DNA from: Crambe crambe | Lineage: Eukaryota; Porifera; Demospongiae; Poecilosclerida; Crambeidae | Direction of reading: 5' to 3' | Length of the DNA stretch: 64,000 bases | NCBI GenBank assembly: GCA_963924555.1 | Contig: OZ004587.1 | Span: 2,356,001-2,420,000, forward strand | In this document: positions 10,382-21,782 of the stretch, one piece after another | How the letters are laid out: every line of letters begins with the position of its first letter | Numbering within the stretch: position 1 is the stretch's first letter | The notes under the pieces: generated by a model | The model's input: the letters and a program-made list of their open reading frames with translations, nothing else | What the model was told of the DNA's origin: nothing | Databases searched by the model: none | Position numbers and translations under genes: made by a program

Positions 10382-11420
10382 ACTTGTTCATCATCTTTTT
10401 TGATGTAATGCTGTATTACTTTATTACAAGCAACTGGATGCTGTTATCCTGCTCTATTATTATATAGGCAACTGGATGCTGTGATGCTATCAAAAGTTAA
10501 AGTTCACGTATTGTAGCTATGTAGTTCATTGGAGATTTCATCATAATAAAGTGAATCTGATCTGGAAGGACTAATGCTATCTATACAGTTAATAATAAGA
10601 TATAAGATTGCCATTGACCTAAATTTGTACATAATTTTTTAGGCCTTTACTGATATGTACCTGATAGCTATACTGTTGCATCAAGGCTTGATTCAACCAG
10701 ACTAGTGCCTAGGGTTTACGCTTTGAGTATCGAGAGACCAACATCAAGAGAGAAAGCTAATTCAGTTGCGAGGTCAAGGTCCAAGAATCATGTGTATGGG
10801 GGCGGGGCATAAAAATGTCTGCCTCGTTGTAGGTTGAAAGCTAACAAGTTGGAAAATGAGGTGCTATTTTTGAACATGTTGAGTTAAGGGTGGTCAGACA
10901 TACCACCCACGCATGGTTGCTAAGGAAGCCAGCTACTAATGCTAAGGACTTGAAACTCCACGTGACTAAGATACACCATAACACTACCACACATACCAAA
11001 CATGAAGGAGAAAGGACAATTCTTACCCAAGATATGAAGCTTCATCACTCTCAAAGTATAAACAACTATTTCTTACTGAGTTTAGTGGCTGATTTTTGGT
11101 CAGCCATTTCTTATTACTATTCTACGTTTGATATCTTTTAATTCATTCCTATGGCAACATTGCGTGGCTTGCTAAATGAAGTTCTAGAATAGGTATCAAT
11201 AAATCCAAACAGATAATAGCTGTATGCAAATTTTAGGCCCAGTGCTATACTTCATTCCAGAAAAACAATGCATTTCATATAGTCCCATTGAAACTCTATG
11301 TATCACACTGAAAATTTATGGTTTAGTATAAAAGAAAATATTAAGTACTACTCCAATGGAGCATCTGTGCCATCCCTACTTAGAGAATACTATTGTACTC
11401 TCTGATAGGCAATCACGTGC
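10081..11420. mobile_element. Non-autonomous DNA element, copy 1 (inverted copy at 27.1-28.0 kb)
   Basis: The stretch matches 27,103-28,041 in reverse orientation across its whole length: a hairpin at one end, a shared middle (an ACTAGTGCCTAGGGTTTAC-like segment, the GAGAGACCAACATCAAGAG segment), and the far end CTCTCTGATA next to AGTAGGGATGG. No transposase was seen. An element-like piece starting TTAAGGGTGG near 10,884 may be a further insertion nested in it, since it resembles the end of the foldback element at 48.6 kb. Confidence 0.7.
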
Positions 11421-11879
11421 TTTTTTGTGTAATTTGGGTAAATTACATTCGAAATTGTCTAAAATTGCACTTGGCTTCACCTAGTGCAATTACCTAGACA
11501 GTTTCTTGTGCAATTATATCCAAATTACACTCAAAAGCATGATTACCTATACTAATTGACCACGCTCATGGGTGTAGTTTCAACTTTGTCATTTTAAAGC
11601 TGTAAATTAGCTGTCTTGAGCAGGATATCCGGCCAAACACTGTTGATATGATCGACTTCACCTTCTTCATACAATTCCAAATAGCTTGCAACCATTCCAT
11701 GGTCTGAGCCATTCTAGAATTAAAGTCTTAAACTTAACGTTAACTTACTGTAAGTGCTGTTATAAGTGCTAGGGATTGAGGCTGGAAGGTCATAGTCCTA
11801 GTGGATCTTCCTATATGTACCTTCAGCACAAGTTCCTGAAGTGTGCACTAAATATTTAGTGCACACAGAAATTTAAAGC

Positions 11880-12260
11880 ACATATTTCAGAAGATCTGAT
11901 TGGTCCAAGTCATGTGACCAGCACTAGTACAGTCCCTAGCTATGTCTCCTTTAATATCGACTCTTCAAGAATAGAGGAGTAGAAAAAATCATAGCTGGCA
12001 GAATTAAGAGTGGATATATACTTGCTGTAGCTTGAGTGGCTCATGAGGTATGGTTGTCAAGGAAGAAAAATAAAAGGTAGAGAATGCATCAACTTAGCTG
12101 CTTATCATATTTCTGAAATGGTAAGTTGTTACCTGGTCTTGAATTTGTTCTGCACTTTCTAGTAGGGAAGTTGACTCAGAATTTCATTATCTTATATGCA
12201 TCGTCCACGTCATCTCTACACAGAGAGAGCTACTGCACTCCACAATACAGTAAACTTGTT
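11880..12260. repeat. Dispersed repeat, copy 1 (copy 2 at 58.68-59.04 kb)
   Basis: Shared with 58,680-59,040 in the same orientation: GCTGTAGCTTGAGTGG, GGTATGGTTGTC, ATTTCTGAAA followed by GGTAAG, and the end CATCTCTACACAGAGAGAG (CATCCCTACATAGAGAG in the other copy). No coding content was recognised. Confidence 0.7.
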
Positions 12261-12436
12261 GCTCAATAATTATTACTGGCATAATATTATTAAATAAAAT
12301 GTATCACTATGACAGCACAGGTTTGGATTCATGGTCACTGCTCAGCAGTATGAGCTATAGTTGATTTTAAGCATCTAAAATGCCTCTAACACTATTACAT
12401 CATTAGCCTTATGAGCAACCCAGTGAGCATGACATC

Positions 12437-12990
12437 TACCGTATAGCAGGTATATTTCGAGGGGTGAAAGTTTCGCAGATTTCATGATTTCACTTCTGTC
12501 TGTGAATATTTAACCATGCGAATCACGTGGAAGAAATTTTGCAAATCAGGCGCACCAGCTAGAGTTGAGTCTAGTTCGTATGTGTGACTACAACGGATAG
12601 ACTCACCCCTCTGAAGAAAAATAGAGCCACATGATCAGATGGTCTGATGAGCTCGAGGCGGCAGAACATCTATCATCGCTAAGCCACGGCAAAAGATCGC
12701 TACATAATGTAACGCTTCGCTAACTACGGCACTCCAGTCTCCAGATATCGTTTTAAACTTAACTGTCTAGAAAGTAGTCTCAAACGAAAGATGGCCTAGA
12801 CTTGCATGTCATCGAAGCTTTAGCCAACTAGCTCTAGCTCTGTGTGCGTGCACGCGCAATTTTGAAAAAACCTGGCCAGCTAGCAAGCCAGCTGGCCATG
12901 TGCTAAACCGCAAATGATTTCCCCGCGAAATAAGATAAAAAGGTCTAATCGCGAAACTTTCGACCCTCAAACTATACCCGCTATATGGTA
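12437..12990. mobile_element. MITE with TACCGTATAGC-type terminal inverted repeats
   Basis: The ends TACCGTATAGCAGGTATA (left) and TACCATATAGCGGGTATA (right, reverse complement) are inverted repeats, with further pairing through TTTCG..GAGGG and GAAAGTTTCGC. 554 bp, no transposase. A related end pair is found at 31,455-31,902. Confidence 0.85.
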
Positions 12991-13045
12991 TATAATATGA
13001 AACTTAACACCAGCTGGGTTGCTCCCTTTAAGTGCTGAAATTTAC

Positions 13046-13243
13046 CAATTGCATAGTCTGGCACAGCCGACCCTTTACCAACCATGAGGGAATGGGGACA
13101 TATATATTTTGGATTAGTACATTTAGCAAGAAATCTGCGAATAGCGTATTCTGACGTTCAATGACGCATAATGACATATTACTCACCAGACCCTTTCCTT
13201 CCTTGCAGTTGGTAAAGGGTCGGCTGCGCCAGACTAGCAATTG
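13046..13243. mobile_element. Short MITE with GCCGACCCTTTACC-type ends
   Basis: About 45-bp inverted ends: CAATTGC(A)TAGTCTGGC then ACAGCCGACCCTTTACCAAC on the left, mirrored at 13,200-13,243. The same end motif recurs at about 37,862, 38,822 and 39,127-39,184. Confidence 0.85.
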
Positions 13244-13460
13244 CAGTGAAAATACTTGCCATGCACCACAAAGATTGAATAGGAAGAGCTTCAATGTAGA
13301 GCTAGAGAGATGCACTGGTGGTATAATAATCAGTGGGGCTAGCCTGTACCTTAATTGCAGAACTAAGGCAGGCCATTCAGTTTGTGCTTCGAAACTTAAT
13401 GTCATCTGTATAGAGCTTTAGTTAGTGTGTCTAGTGCATTATTGTTCATGTAGCACTCAC

Positions 13461-13506
13461 CAGATCCATCTTCCCTTTTTTGGATACGACTATTTTCCTA
13501 AGGCAC
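13461..13506 (-). pseudogene. G3 juxtamembrane exon
   Basis: Acceptor GGTAG at 13,510-13,507 and donor GTGAGT from 13,460. It completes the Trp split with the TM exon and encodes CLRKIVVSKKGKMDL, a basic stop-transfer type segment. At 46 nt it is longer than the 26-nt counterparts in G1 and G2. Confidence 0.6.
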
Positions 13507-13510
13507 CTAC

Positions 13511-14438
13511 CAAAAATGAAATACAACAAAATAATAATTATAGCCCTGTGTGTGCATACGTACATAAAAGGTAGTAACCAGCAAAGTTTCTAATCAGGAG
13601 ATCAACTGGTGTATCCAAAATTATCATTCTTGCACTGAAAATCAATAAATTGAAAGGTGCTAATAAGAATATAGCCTCTTCCCCAACTTTTTTTTATTTT
13701 CCTATAATTGCAAATGAAGCAAGCTACGTGGGGATACATGTTGCTTTGATAAATGCTTATTCCCATAATATTATGTGTGGTTAATATTTTGTTTGTTCAC
13801 AGCTACCTGTCAATCATTTCCACAAAGGGTTGGTGATAAAGATTGGTGGTGATAAGGAGGCACAAGCAATAGAGATGGCTCATTACAAGAAAATACAAAC
13901 TGAAACCCATCTATAAAATTAATTATGATAGAGAAGTGGCATGCTCATCATCAAGCTGAGATTAAGGGCCGCACTTGGGCCATATTCTATAATTACTATG
14001 ACCAGGTCCACATCCCATCGGTTTAGCCTCTAGTTCACTCAGAAACAAGCCGCTGTTTCAGTACAGTAGACTATACGAAGAAGCCATTAAACATAACATG
14101 CATGTGCTTAAATAACGAAGTTACCATGACTCTTAATCACTTACAAAACTTAGAGCCATTTCTTCTGAGGTCAGAACAAAAATCAGCTTCAAGATTAAAG
14201 GCTATAGCTGTACTAAAGAAAACGTTTAAACTTTGAATGTTGGTAAGTAGTGCCTGTGAGGTGTGCATTGTTTAGAAATGAAAGCTAGCGGGCTGCTCAG
14301 CTCATTGCAAAGATGAAGCATCACTAGGTGTGACGTACCCAGATCCTTGCATAATCTCATCTATTCAGCTACTCTTTTTGATAATAGTCCCCTCATGTAT
14401 ATTTGTATTGGAAAGAACATTGTGAAAAGTGGGCTTAC
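13511..14438. other. G3 intron
   Basis: Intron between the G3 juxtamembrane and TM exons. No repeat structure or further exon was recognised in it. Confidence 0.4.
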
Positions 14439-14520
14439 CATATTATTATGATGAGAACAATGATACCGATGATAACTACTATCACTGCAAAAATAGAACC
14501 AACGATGGGACCAGCAATCA
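14439..14520 (-). pseudogene. G3 transmembrane exon
   Basis: 82 nt, acceptor TTATGCAG, donor GTAAGC, phases 1 and 2. It encodes VIAGPIVGSIFAVIVVIIGI followed by IVLIIIW, a single membrane helix of 25 or more residues. It is shorter than the G1 and G2 exons because the polar N-terminal part is missing. Confidence 0.8.
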
Positions 14521-14733
14521 CTGCATAATAATAATAATAATAATGCAGATAGCAAAATAGTTATAAATTCAACACTGGCTAAATTTCCTAATATTTTCAG
14601 GTCATCCAGCATGCCCAAGCAGACACAATATAATATGGTAGCAACATATGCTTATTCTGTAGTTAATTGTAACATGTAGCTATTATGAACAAGACAATAA
14701 AAATAACTTAGCAACAAAAAATTCACTATTTAC

Positions 14734-15084
14734 GATTTCTCATAGCCATAAAATTTTCATGAATGCTCATCGTTTTGAAGAAATGAGTGACACTGCTAGT
14801 TGTTCCTGCAGAGTTGCTGGCTGTTACACGATAGTAGTATGTTGTGCCCGCCATGAGATCACTTAATTTCTCACTGAGGAGAAAGTTGACACGGGTGATA
14901 TTTGGACCACTGGTGATTGGGGAACTGCTCATATTCAAGTTGGACTCAGATAGTCCATACTGCACGACATAATTCTCAGGATCATAAGTTATAGAGGACA
15001 TAAGCCACTGCACTGTGGAGCGATTATGGAGTAAAGATTCCCTGGATATCCTCACATTCATGGGCATAGCTGGATCAGAGGCAC
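14734..15084 (-). pseudogene. G3 fibronectin type III exon
   Basis: 351 nt, phase 1 to 1. One FN3 domain with the conserved Trp (VQWLMSS), the YVVQYG strand, the Leu of the E-strand region and TTYYYRVTASNSAG. Acceptor CTCTATAG. G3 lacks the GAAT/GTATGG donor of G1 and G2 (it reads GAAAATTTTATGG) but has AATC/GTAAAT 15 nt further on, in the same phase, which is the end chosen here. Confidence 0.8.
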
Positions 15085-15339
15085 CTATAGAGTACAAAAA
15101 AGGTTAGCTACAACTATGCCACTCAATTAAGATATGTAGACCAAAAGAATAGGCTGTTATAATATAATTATAGAGAATGCAGTAGAGTTGGATGACCCAG
15201 AAAATTACCGTAAATTGAGAAATTTCAATATTAATTTATTTTCATGGTCATGTTCAACAACGAAAATTAATCACATGAAAACTACTTACCTTGTACAATA
15301 ATTATAGTGTGAAAGGTGATTACAAGTAAGTTGTTAACA

Positions 15340-16130
15340 AACAAAAATTGTAAACATAATAATGTAAACATAGAACAATACAAACTGAACTTTCTGTATC
15401 TCTTCTATTCTTGCTACAGGCTCAACTAAACTTCTTATCTGGAAAACAATGCAGAAGATGATGATATGTCCGCTCAAACCCCTCCAGAACAATCGGCACC
15501 AGCTGCCGTCTAAATCTAAAATCTTTATGATTCGTTCATCATCATCATCATCATCATCAGATTTTCTTTGACGGCTGTAACTCCATGATCCTTTCACTTA
15601 CGACAATTAAATGCAGTTATAATCACACAATGTGCTTTTACCATCGTTATTCACACAGTTTTCCTCAAAAATAATCAGTCATATCAAACGACTTTACATT
15701 ACAAACGATATTATTAGCCATTTTGAAATTAATGACGTCATTTGTCACACTCGAGCGTCTGTCACGACATGTACGTACGTGCCAACCAGTACCTAGCTAG
15801 CCTCTCAAAATAAAAAATGAGGTCATATAAAAGTAAATAAAAAGTGAAAGGAAAAAATTTTATGCTAAATAAAAAGGCCATTCCAGTGAATAAACATCAA
15901 ATTATGCTGCCTTCAATAATAATCCCTACATCACTGCCTAAACCAAGCAGAACTTTTACACTGACATGAACAATTAAAGCAGCTTGGTGGGAGGCAGTGA
16001 TGTAGGGATTATTATTGAAGGCAGCATAATTTTGATGTCTGTTCACAGAAACTGCTTGACTAAGCCTACATGGCCTTTTTATTTATTTTTTTCCTTTCAT
16101 TTAAATATAGAATATAATGCTCATGGATAT
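15340..16130. repeat. 790-bp block shared with 46.75-47.55 kb
   Basis: Same orientation, long high-identity runs: CTGTATCTCTTCTATTCTTG near 15,394, GACGGCTGTAACTCCATGAT near 15,571, ATTTTGAAATTAATGACGTC near 15,722 and the hairpin at 15,893-16,075. Here the block is in the Ig2-FN3 intron of G3; in G1 it is in the Ig1-Ig2 intron. It contains a (TCA)n run at about 15,538-15,560. Confidence 0.85.
15893..16075. mobile_element. Foldback MITE, partial copy
   Basis: Inverted arms CAAATTATGCTGCCTTCAAT and CCCTACATCACTGCC pair with 15,990-16,037. The full copy at 47,267-47,531 has longer ends (GCTAAATAAAAAGGCCATG). Confidence 0.85.
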
Positions 16131-16755
16131 TCTTTCTCTTTGTGTGGTCCAATTCTCTAGCAATCAATAAATCATTCTACTTTAAGTATGATAACATCTA
16201 CAGATCAATGGGTACAAGAATTTGTTATAGGAACAACTAACTACACCACATCAATAATAATGTATATGAGCCATACACTCTTAATTCCTTAGAAGAGTCA
16301 AGCCTATAATAATGAAAAGCACTCCTTAGCACACACATACAACCTAATACTTAATTGTTAGTATAACCATGTGCAAAATTGATGTTTGCATTACACACAT
16401 TTCAGATGCTGCAGAAGATCACTGATCAGCTGGAGGTGCTAAGTACACGGTCTACATTTTCATTTGCATATTCCATTAGGGTAATGGTTGGAGAGCACAT
16501 TGTATGTAGCAGGGTTGTGTAGAAGCTAGCTAGAATCTTGCAGGCAATTTTAATACAAAAATCACTACTGGCTGCAGATTTGATGTATGTAACAGATAAG
16601 CTATGGTTAAAATTTAGCCTTCTTACTGGAATAAAGCCTTTATCCAAAAATCTACACAATTTAAAGCTGGAAAGTATCATCTAGATAGTTGAGCCGGCTT
16701 GAAATTGAAGCATTTTAATCGCTCCTGGCAGCGTGGTGACCGTAGCAGATACACA

Positions 16756-16975
16756 CACTGTAAAAATGGGGGTGTCATGGCAACATGTGCGAAAATGACA
16801 CCAAAAATTTGTGGTACCATAACACCTAAAAGGTGTTGGTTGCTATGACACATTGGGGTGTCACAGTGATACTGAAAAATGATATAGCTACACTGATGGT
16901 GTTATGACAACATTTTTTGCACAAAAAATACACCCAAATTTGGTGTTACCATAACACCCTCATTTTTACTGTGCA
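16756..16975. mobile_element. MITE of the CACTGTAAAAATG family, long form
   Basis: Ends CACTGTAAAAATGGGGGTG and the mirrored CACTCATTTTTACTGTG-type end. Its interior is a series of GGTGT..ACACC inverted motifs. It lies in the Ig2-FN3 intron of G3. Shorter members are at 33,928, 35,536 and 55,321. Confidence 0.8.
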
Positions 16976-17061
16976 GTGACACATACACACAAACACTCAA
17001 CTAAGTACTGTAACCCTTGTGAATGCGCTGAGGGTTAATAACACAATAAACATGAACTTAC

Positions 17062-17412
17062 CAATGATAGTTCGAGTCCTTGAGGAATTACTAGTGATAA
17101 TATCAGGGGCTGGGGAGACATCCAGAGTCACTGTGCAGGTGTACGTGTGGATTCCTGCTTCAGTTGCATTGATGGAAAGTATACTACTTCCAATGGTGCT
17201 TGACTGACTGCCAGTAAAGAGCTCTGACGAAATATTGGATAAGGACCCCTCTATGGTACGCTGCCAGCTAAAAACCCTGTGAAGATTAACTGAAATGCCT
17301 GGAACAGTAATCATAGCAGAGCAGTTGAAGGAGAAACTGTTATAAGGAGCAATGTCCAGGTAACGATCAGCCACAGGATACACAGGAACCAAAGAAATGT
17401 CAATCGTTGGTT
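17062..17412 (-). pseudogene. G3 Ig-like domain 2 exon
   Basis: 351 nt, phase 1 to 1, acceptor ATCTATAG, donor GTAAGT. Ig fold markers: FSFNCSAMI (first Cys), VFSWQR (core Trp) and ATEAGIHTYTCTV (second Cys). Several N-x-S/T sites suit an extracellular, glycosylated domain. Confidence 0.85.
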
Positions 17413-17914
17413 CTATAGATTCAGAAAGGTTAGTATGATCATGATACATCAATACACTGCACTATACACTAAATTAAGTAGAATGGCATTGGGGCTTAAA
17501 TTCCTACATCAAGCCTCTGGGAAAACAATCTACCATTTCATCCTACTTCTATCCCCTTAGTTTATACACCATAACTATTGAACCAAGAGTTATGAATTTA
17601 ATTTTCAAAAGCTCTAGATGAGAGGAATAATTTTATTATCCATAACTTAAATTTCAATTTTTGCTCCATAGATCTGGTCACTAACCAAGAAGTGCAGTGG
17701 AAAATGAATGCAGTTGGAATATTTTGCCACATAATTTGTCATTAAATTGAGCGCAAATAGTGTAAATCCTACTCACAATACTGTATAAATTCAGTCTTCC
17801 CCTGCAAAGAATGTAGGTTTTGTTTAATTTCCCATTCTTGTTAGACTAAAGTTAAGTGTGAAGGCCTTATATAGCCTTACGTACGTACATAATTATTACT
17901 AGGGCAATGTACAA

Positions 17915-18345
17915 CATTTGAGTCACAGCGAGCGAGCAAGCAAGTATTCCTATAGGCTTTTGTGCTGATAGCTATTCATTTGTGCTTTCAAGATTTTGAT
18001 GTGAGTTTTATACGTAAGTGGCAGGCAGCTGCATACATAGAAAACTGTAATGCTTACCTCAAAGCACCTAGATAAGCCTAGTGCCTACAAGCCGCTTAGA
18101 TAAGCCTTGTGCCTGCTTCCCAAAAGGCTGTAGAAATGTTGAGCTGATAGTTCATTTGTGCTTTGCTGTGAGTTATGTAAGTGGCATGCATAGAAAGCTA
18201 AGTATTTACCACAAAGCACTTAGATATGTCTAGTGCCTAGCCTAGCCCTACTATCCACCATGCTATAAACAAAGAAACACGTACATATGTACGTATGCCT
18301 GGGGCATTTTGGAGTCAGCATGTTTGTTCCAGAAACTGCTACAGG
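17915..18345. repeat. Dispersed repeat, copy 1 (copy 2 at 26.31-26.76 kb)
   Basis: Shared in the same orientation from AGGGCAATGTACAACATTTG through a GAGCGAGCAAGCAAGTATTC segment to GCCTGGGGCATTTTGGAGT. A fragment also occurs at about 28,755-28,815. Here it lies in the Ig1-Ig2 intron of G3; in G2 it is between the juxtamembrane and NHL exons. Confidence 0.85.
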
Positions 18346-18959
18346 TAAAAGCCTAGCTACATGGCCTTTTTATTCAGCATAAATTTTTCCACACATGAAA
18401 GAAATTAACCACGTACACTCGGTCCATCCAGCACCACCCCCCATTCATGCAGTAGCAAAAAAGAGGCTTTATTCCAATATTTTATATGCAAAAAGACTTG
18501 TCCTCCAGATCCCCAAGGCCCCCTTTCAAGCCAACATCTAAGTTTTAGAATTTAAACTCACACTTTGATTCAGTTATAAAAGTTTCGGTAGTTTGAAATC
18601 CTCTACCATGTACTTTTATAAGAAGTGGTTGGTTTTCTAACATAATAAGCAAGTTTGAATCCTTTATCTTACAGTTACAATCACAAAACCATTTTAGTTT
18701 CTAACTGGAGAGTTTATGTAGCTCCACCCTCCATTCCATATACCGTAATGAAAGAATTATTGCTCTATAAAGATTCTCAGAACTCATTTCCATTATCAAT
18801 TTCTGCTGGGGATTAATTTTGCTTTATGTCCTTGTTTTTTATCCGTAGTAGACCAGAATATAAAAAAACTACTTTAGAATTCTTGCCCATGCACAGATGC
18901 CCATGCATAGTTGCTTTCAAGCATGCGTGCATTTTTTTAGTGGTGTTTATTAACAGCGA

Positions 18960-19600
18960 TGTTAATACTTCAGGATCATTATTGAAAAGAACTTAAAGGG
19001 TTCAACAAAGAGAAACAATGAATATAGAATGTAAGTGACTGACGGTCTCATTTTTGCCTGGGCACACTGGAGTGCTGAGGCACAGTGCTGAAGGCAACTA
19101 TGGTGGTATGTTATTAGTAGCACAGGCAAATAGTTATACACATGCACATGACCTTGACCTTACAAGCCACATGTATGTATAAGTGAGAGGCTGAGCAAGT
19201 TAACGACTGTTTGAGAGCAAGCAGCGAGAGCAGAGTGTACAACCCCAAGATTTTATGAACATCTGAACAGCAAGAGTGAGCCTTAAATAGCGAATATAAC
19301 AGAAGCTACAAAGTCGAGTTAAGACTCTGAGTTGTGAGAAAGCAGAAAGAGAGCCAAGCTGAAGATCAGGCATGTTATAATAACAGAAGTAAGCAAGAAA
19401 ACCAACATGAAAGCCATAAATAGCAAGACCAGAGGGTACAAAGCTCAAGATCATCTAGCAAGAGAGCCTGCAAGAAAGCCTTAATAGCAAGAACAGAAGG
19501 CTTCTGTTCAAGCTACAAAATCACAAGTAGGCTGAGAAAGCTGAAAGAGAGCCAAGCTATAGCTATAACCACCATAAAAGCTCGCTCACTTAAAACAACT
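18960..19600. repeat. Dispersed repeat, inverted copy at 43.57-44.24 kb
   Basis: Recurrent short motifs such as AACAGCAAGAGTGAGCC and GAAAGCAGAAAGAGAGCCAAG read in reverse complement at 43,800-44,230. The start (GCACACTGGAGTGCTGAGGC) also resembles the GCCTCGGCACCAGAGT unit at 25,548. No gene content recognised. Confidence 0.65.
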
Positions 19601-19626
19601 GTGAATAGTATTAACAAAAAAAAAGA

Positions 19627-20446
19627 GACTAAAGTCTATTCGCGTTCACCTCGACCCCGGAAGTAGCTGTGGTGTAGTAAGCTTACGTAAGAACGCGTAT
19701 TAATCCAATTAGCCACATAGTTATGGCTATAAGTATGCGCGGGTAATTGGAGCCAAGCCACGTGTTATCAGTTTAGATCAAGTTATTTTCTCGTTTCTTT
19801 TCTCGTTTTTGCGTGACTTTCTCTCATGCCTGCCATGACTCTCCCTGGACTTCTGCCTTGTTCTTCTACTGGACAATCCCCAGAGAGGTAGGGTGGTTCA
19901 GCTGACATCTCAAGCCTGCTCCTTCCTTTCCTGATCCCAGCAACTCCTGGAGGGTTTAGCAATGAATGTTCTGTATAAGCTAAACTGCCGGGAAGATTAG
20001 CAGTGATTCGAATATTGTAGTTAAACTTGAAAATGTGACTTCTCATTGATTCTATCGATCTAGTTAGCTAAAAGATTCTGTGATTCAGTTTTCTAGTTAG
20101 CTGAACTATTCTATAATTCATATTTCTTAGTTTTAACCAGCAGTTACTTGCGTAAGCTGGCTAACTTACTCGAGATTCAGTAGCACCTGGCAGCCATTGT
20201 TGTTGCTCTATCGCGCGCAATGCGCGCGCACTACATTCCTTGTGGTGAATGGCAGCTCCATACTTTGCTTATGGGACATACAGCTAACTTCTTACTGGTA
20301 AGGATTGAGTCTTTATAAAAAGTATCATCATAAATCTCGGATAATTAGCTAGCTGCTGGTGTTTGAAATTTTGAAATTGGTCAAGAATTGAGCAAGTTAT
20401 CACGGATATAAAAAGGTCGAGGTGAACGCGAATAGACTTTAGCTTG
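19627..20446. mobile_element. TIR element in the G3 Ig1-Ig2 intron
   Basis: Ends ACTAAAGTCTATTCGCGTTC and, mirrored, GAACGCGAATAGACTTTAG give about 29-bp inverted repeats that continue into ACCTCGACC. About 820 bp. The interior has an 87-codon minus-strand frame (19,783-20,046) of unknown relation and no recognised transposase. Confidence 0.85.
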
Positions 20447-20667
20447 TTATCACAGCTCTCTTCTACAATGAAGTGCTTCACATACTACAGCAGTCCAAGT
20501 TTCTCAGTAATATAACACCCTCGATCATTGGAATCATAGCTATCGCTTAGCGTTTGATTTTGCACATGCTTATTTTTCATGGGACTTCCCATATCCTATG
20601 GAAATTGTTATTTAAACCTCAAAATATCAGTAAGATAAGTTAAGATGCATAGCAGCAAAATACTTAC

Positions 20668-21012
20668 TAGAGACTGAAATATCTCTGGTTTGTTGTGGTG
20701 TTCTTATGAGTACCATATTATCAGACATGATTGTAGCATTGCAGTGGTAAATGCCTTCATCTTGTGCACTCATGGGGTTGAACTCCAACAAGCGCTGAAA
20801 TCTGTTTCCGCTTCTAAAGAATATGACTACACTCAGTTTCACATTGCTTGAGTTGTCTCGGATGCCAGGCCCTGAGAATGAGATATCCACTTCAACTTCA
20901 TCAATTCTGGGAGTGCTTAGCAGGTATGCCAAAGTATAACTGTAATTGATATTCAATCCAATATAGGTTACTCTTGAAGCAATTGTTTGTCGCTGAATTA
21001 ATAGTGTATGAT
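20668..21012 (-). pseudogene. G3 Ig-like domain 1 exon
   Basis: 345 nt, phase 1 to 1, acceptor TTTTCTGCAG, donor GTAAGT. It has the F-strand motif SAQDEGIYHCNATI, but the partner cysteine of G1 and G2 (YSCTLTYLL) is Tyr (YSYTLAYLL). The domain should therefore lack the core disulfide, which fits relaxed constraint in G3. Confidence 0.85.
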
Positions 21013-21782
21013 CTGCAGAAAATAAGAAAAATGGATTAGTACCGGTGTTACAATTAACCTGGTTTTTTGTTAGCTTTTTTTGTTTTTGGTTTTTTGTTTT
21101 TTGTTTTAATCAGAGTTCATAGTACACATTAGTTATCCCATGTGCAATAGAAGTCAATCAGCCATTAGCTATTATGTATAATAATTATTATGCATGAGCA
21201 CTATAGTAGCTAACCTAGATGAACCTCTTTTGCCTTGAGGACAGTATTATTGGAGTATATTACTCTCAAATTAGTGGTTCAACAAGTGGTTGTATTGGGT
21301 GGCTCAAGAACTAGTCTAGAATTACTTTTAGGCAACATACTGGCAAGCAGTGTAGAGCAGGTAGCAGTTTTCTCATTCAATGGACTCTGATGCTTCTATT
21401 ATTTTATTTGCTAGTGTTGTTTATGGATAGTTTTGGTGCTGTAAAGTGCATAAAAGCAGCTACAGCTGCAGGTATTTTTTCCTACAGCCAAAGGATGATG
21501 TGCACTATTAGAAAATTTTGTTGCGTGCATATGGCGAGCTATGCCATCTTAAATTTCTCAGGCATTATATGCCCTGAATTGGGCAACTGCATACTAAGTA
21601 GAAAAAAATTACTTCTGAATAAGCAACACGAATGTCACACCAGAATTTCGAACTAAAGTCAGGCAGAAGCTAGTTTCTTGTTTCCTGATACTACGAAACG
21701 ACAATTAAAGTCCAGAGAAGAGCAACAAGGTAGCACAGATAGCTTAGTTAGTAAGCTTATAAGCTAGAAAGCCTACCTTAGT

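Larger units (their letters stand above)
13461..21012 (-). pseudogene. G3: broken Ig-Ig-FN3-TM receptor paralogue
   Basis: Five exons in the same order and phases as G1 and G2 (21,012-20,668; 17,412-17,062; 15,084-14,734; 14,520-14,439; 13,506-13,461) encode two Ig-like domains, FN3, a transmembrane helix and a short basic juxtamembrane piece. No signal-peptide exon lies upstream: homology to the G1/G2 upstream region stops at about 21,781, where sequence matching the G1-G2 spacer begins, so a deletion probably removed it. The first Ig cysteine is Tyr here (NYSYTLAYLL). The last exon is 46 nt instead of 26 and ends in phase 0, which cannot join the phase-1 NHL exon type, and no NHL exon follows. 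If the exon is read through, a TGA comes after four codons (13,446-13,448). Probably a relic, or a truncated receptor if another first exon is used. Confidence 0.75.

Noticed and set aside
7934-14438. Tyrosine kinase domain downstream of the Ig/FN3/TM exons, as in some sponge receptor kinases
   Set aside because: No glycine loop, HRD or DFG-type motifs were found in the frames downstream of any of the three TM exons.
19783-20046. 87-codon minus-strand frame inside the TIR element
   Set aside because: No domain recognised, no splice or start context; treated as element interior.
21390-21656. + strand frame starting MLLLFYLLVLFMDSFGAV, signal-peptide-like, upstream of the Tyr-tail exon
   Set aside because: The sequence is part of intron 1 of the minus-strand genes; in G1 the ATG is missing and in G2 the downstream frame is broken, so it is not conserved as coding. 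It remains a weak candidate first exon only in G3.
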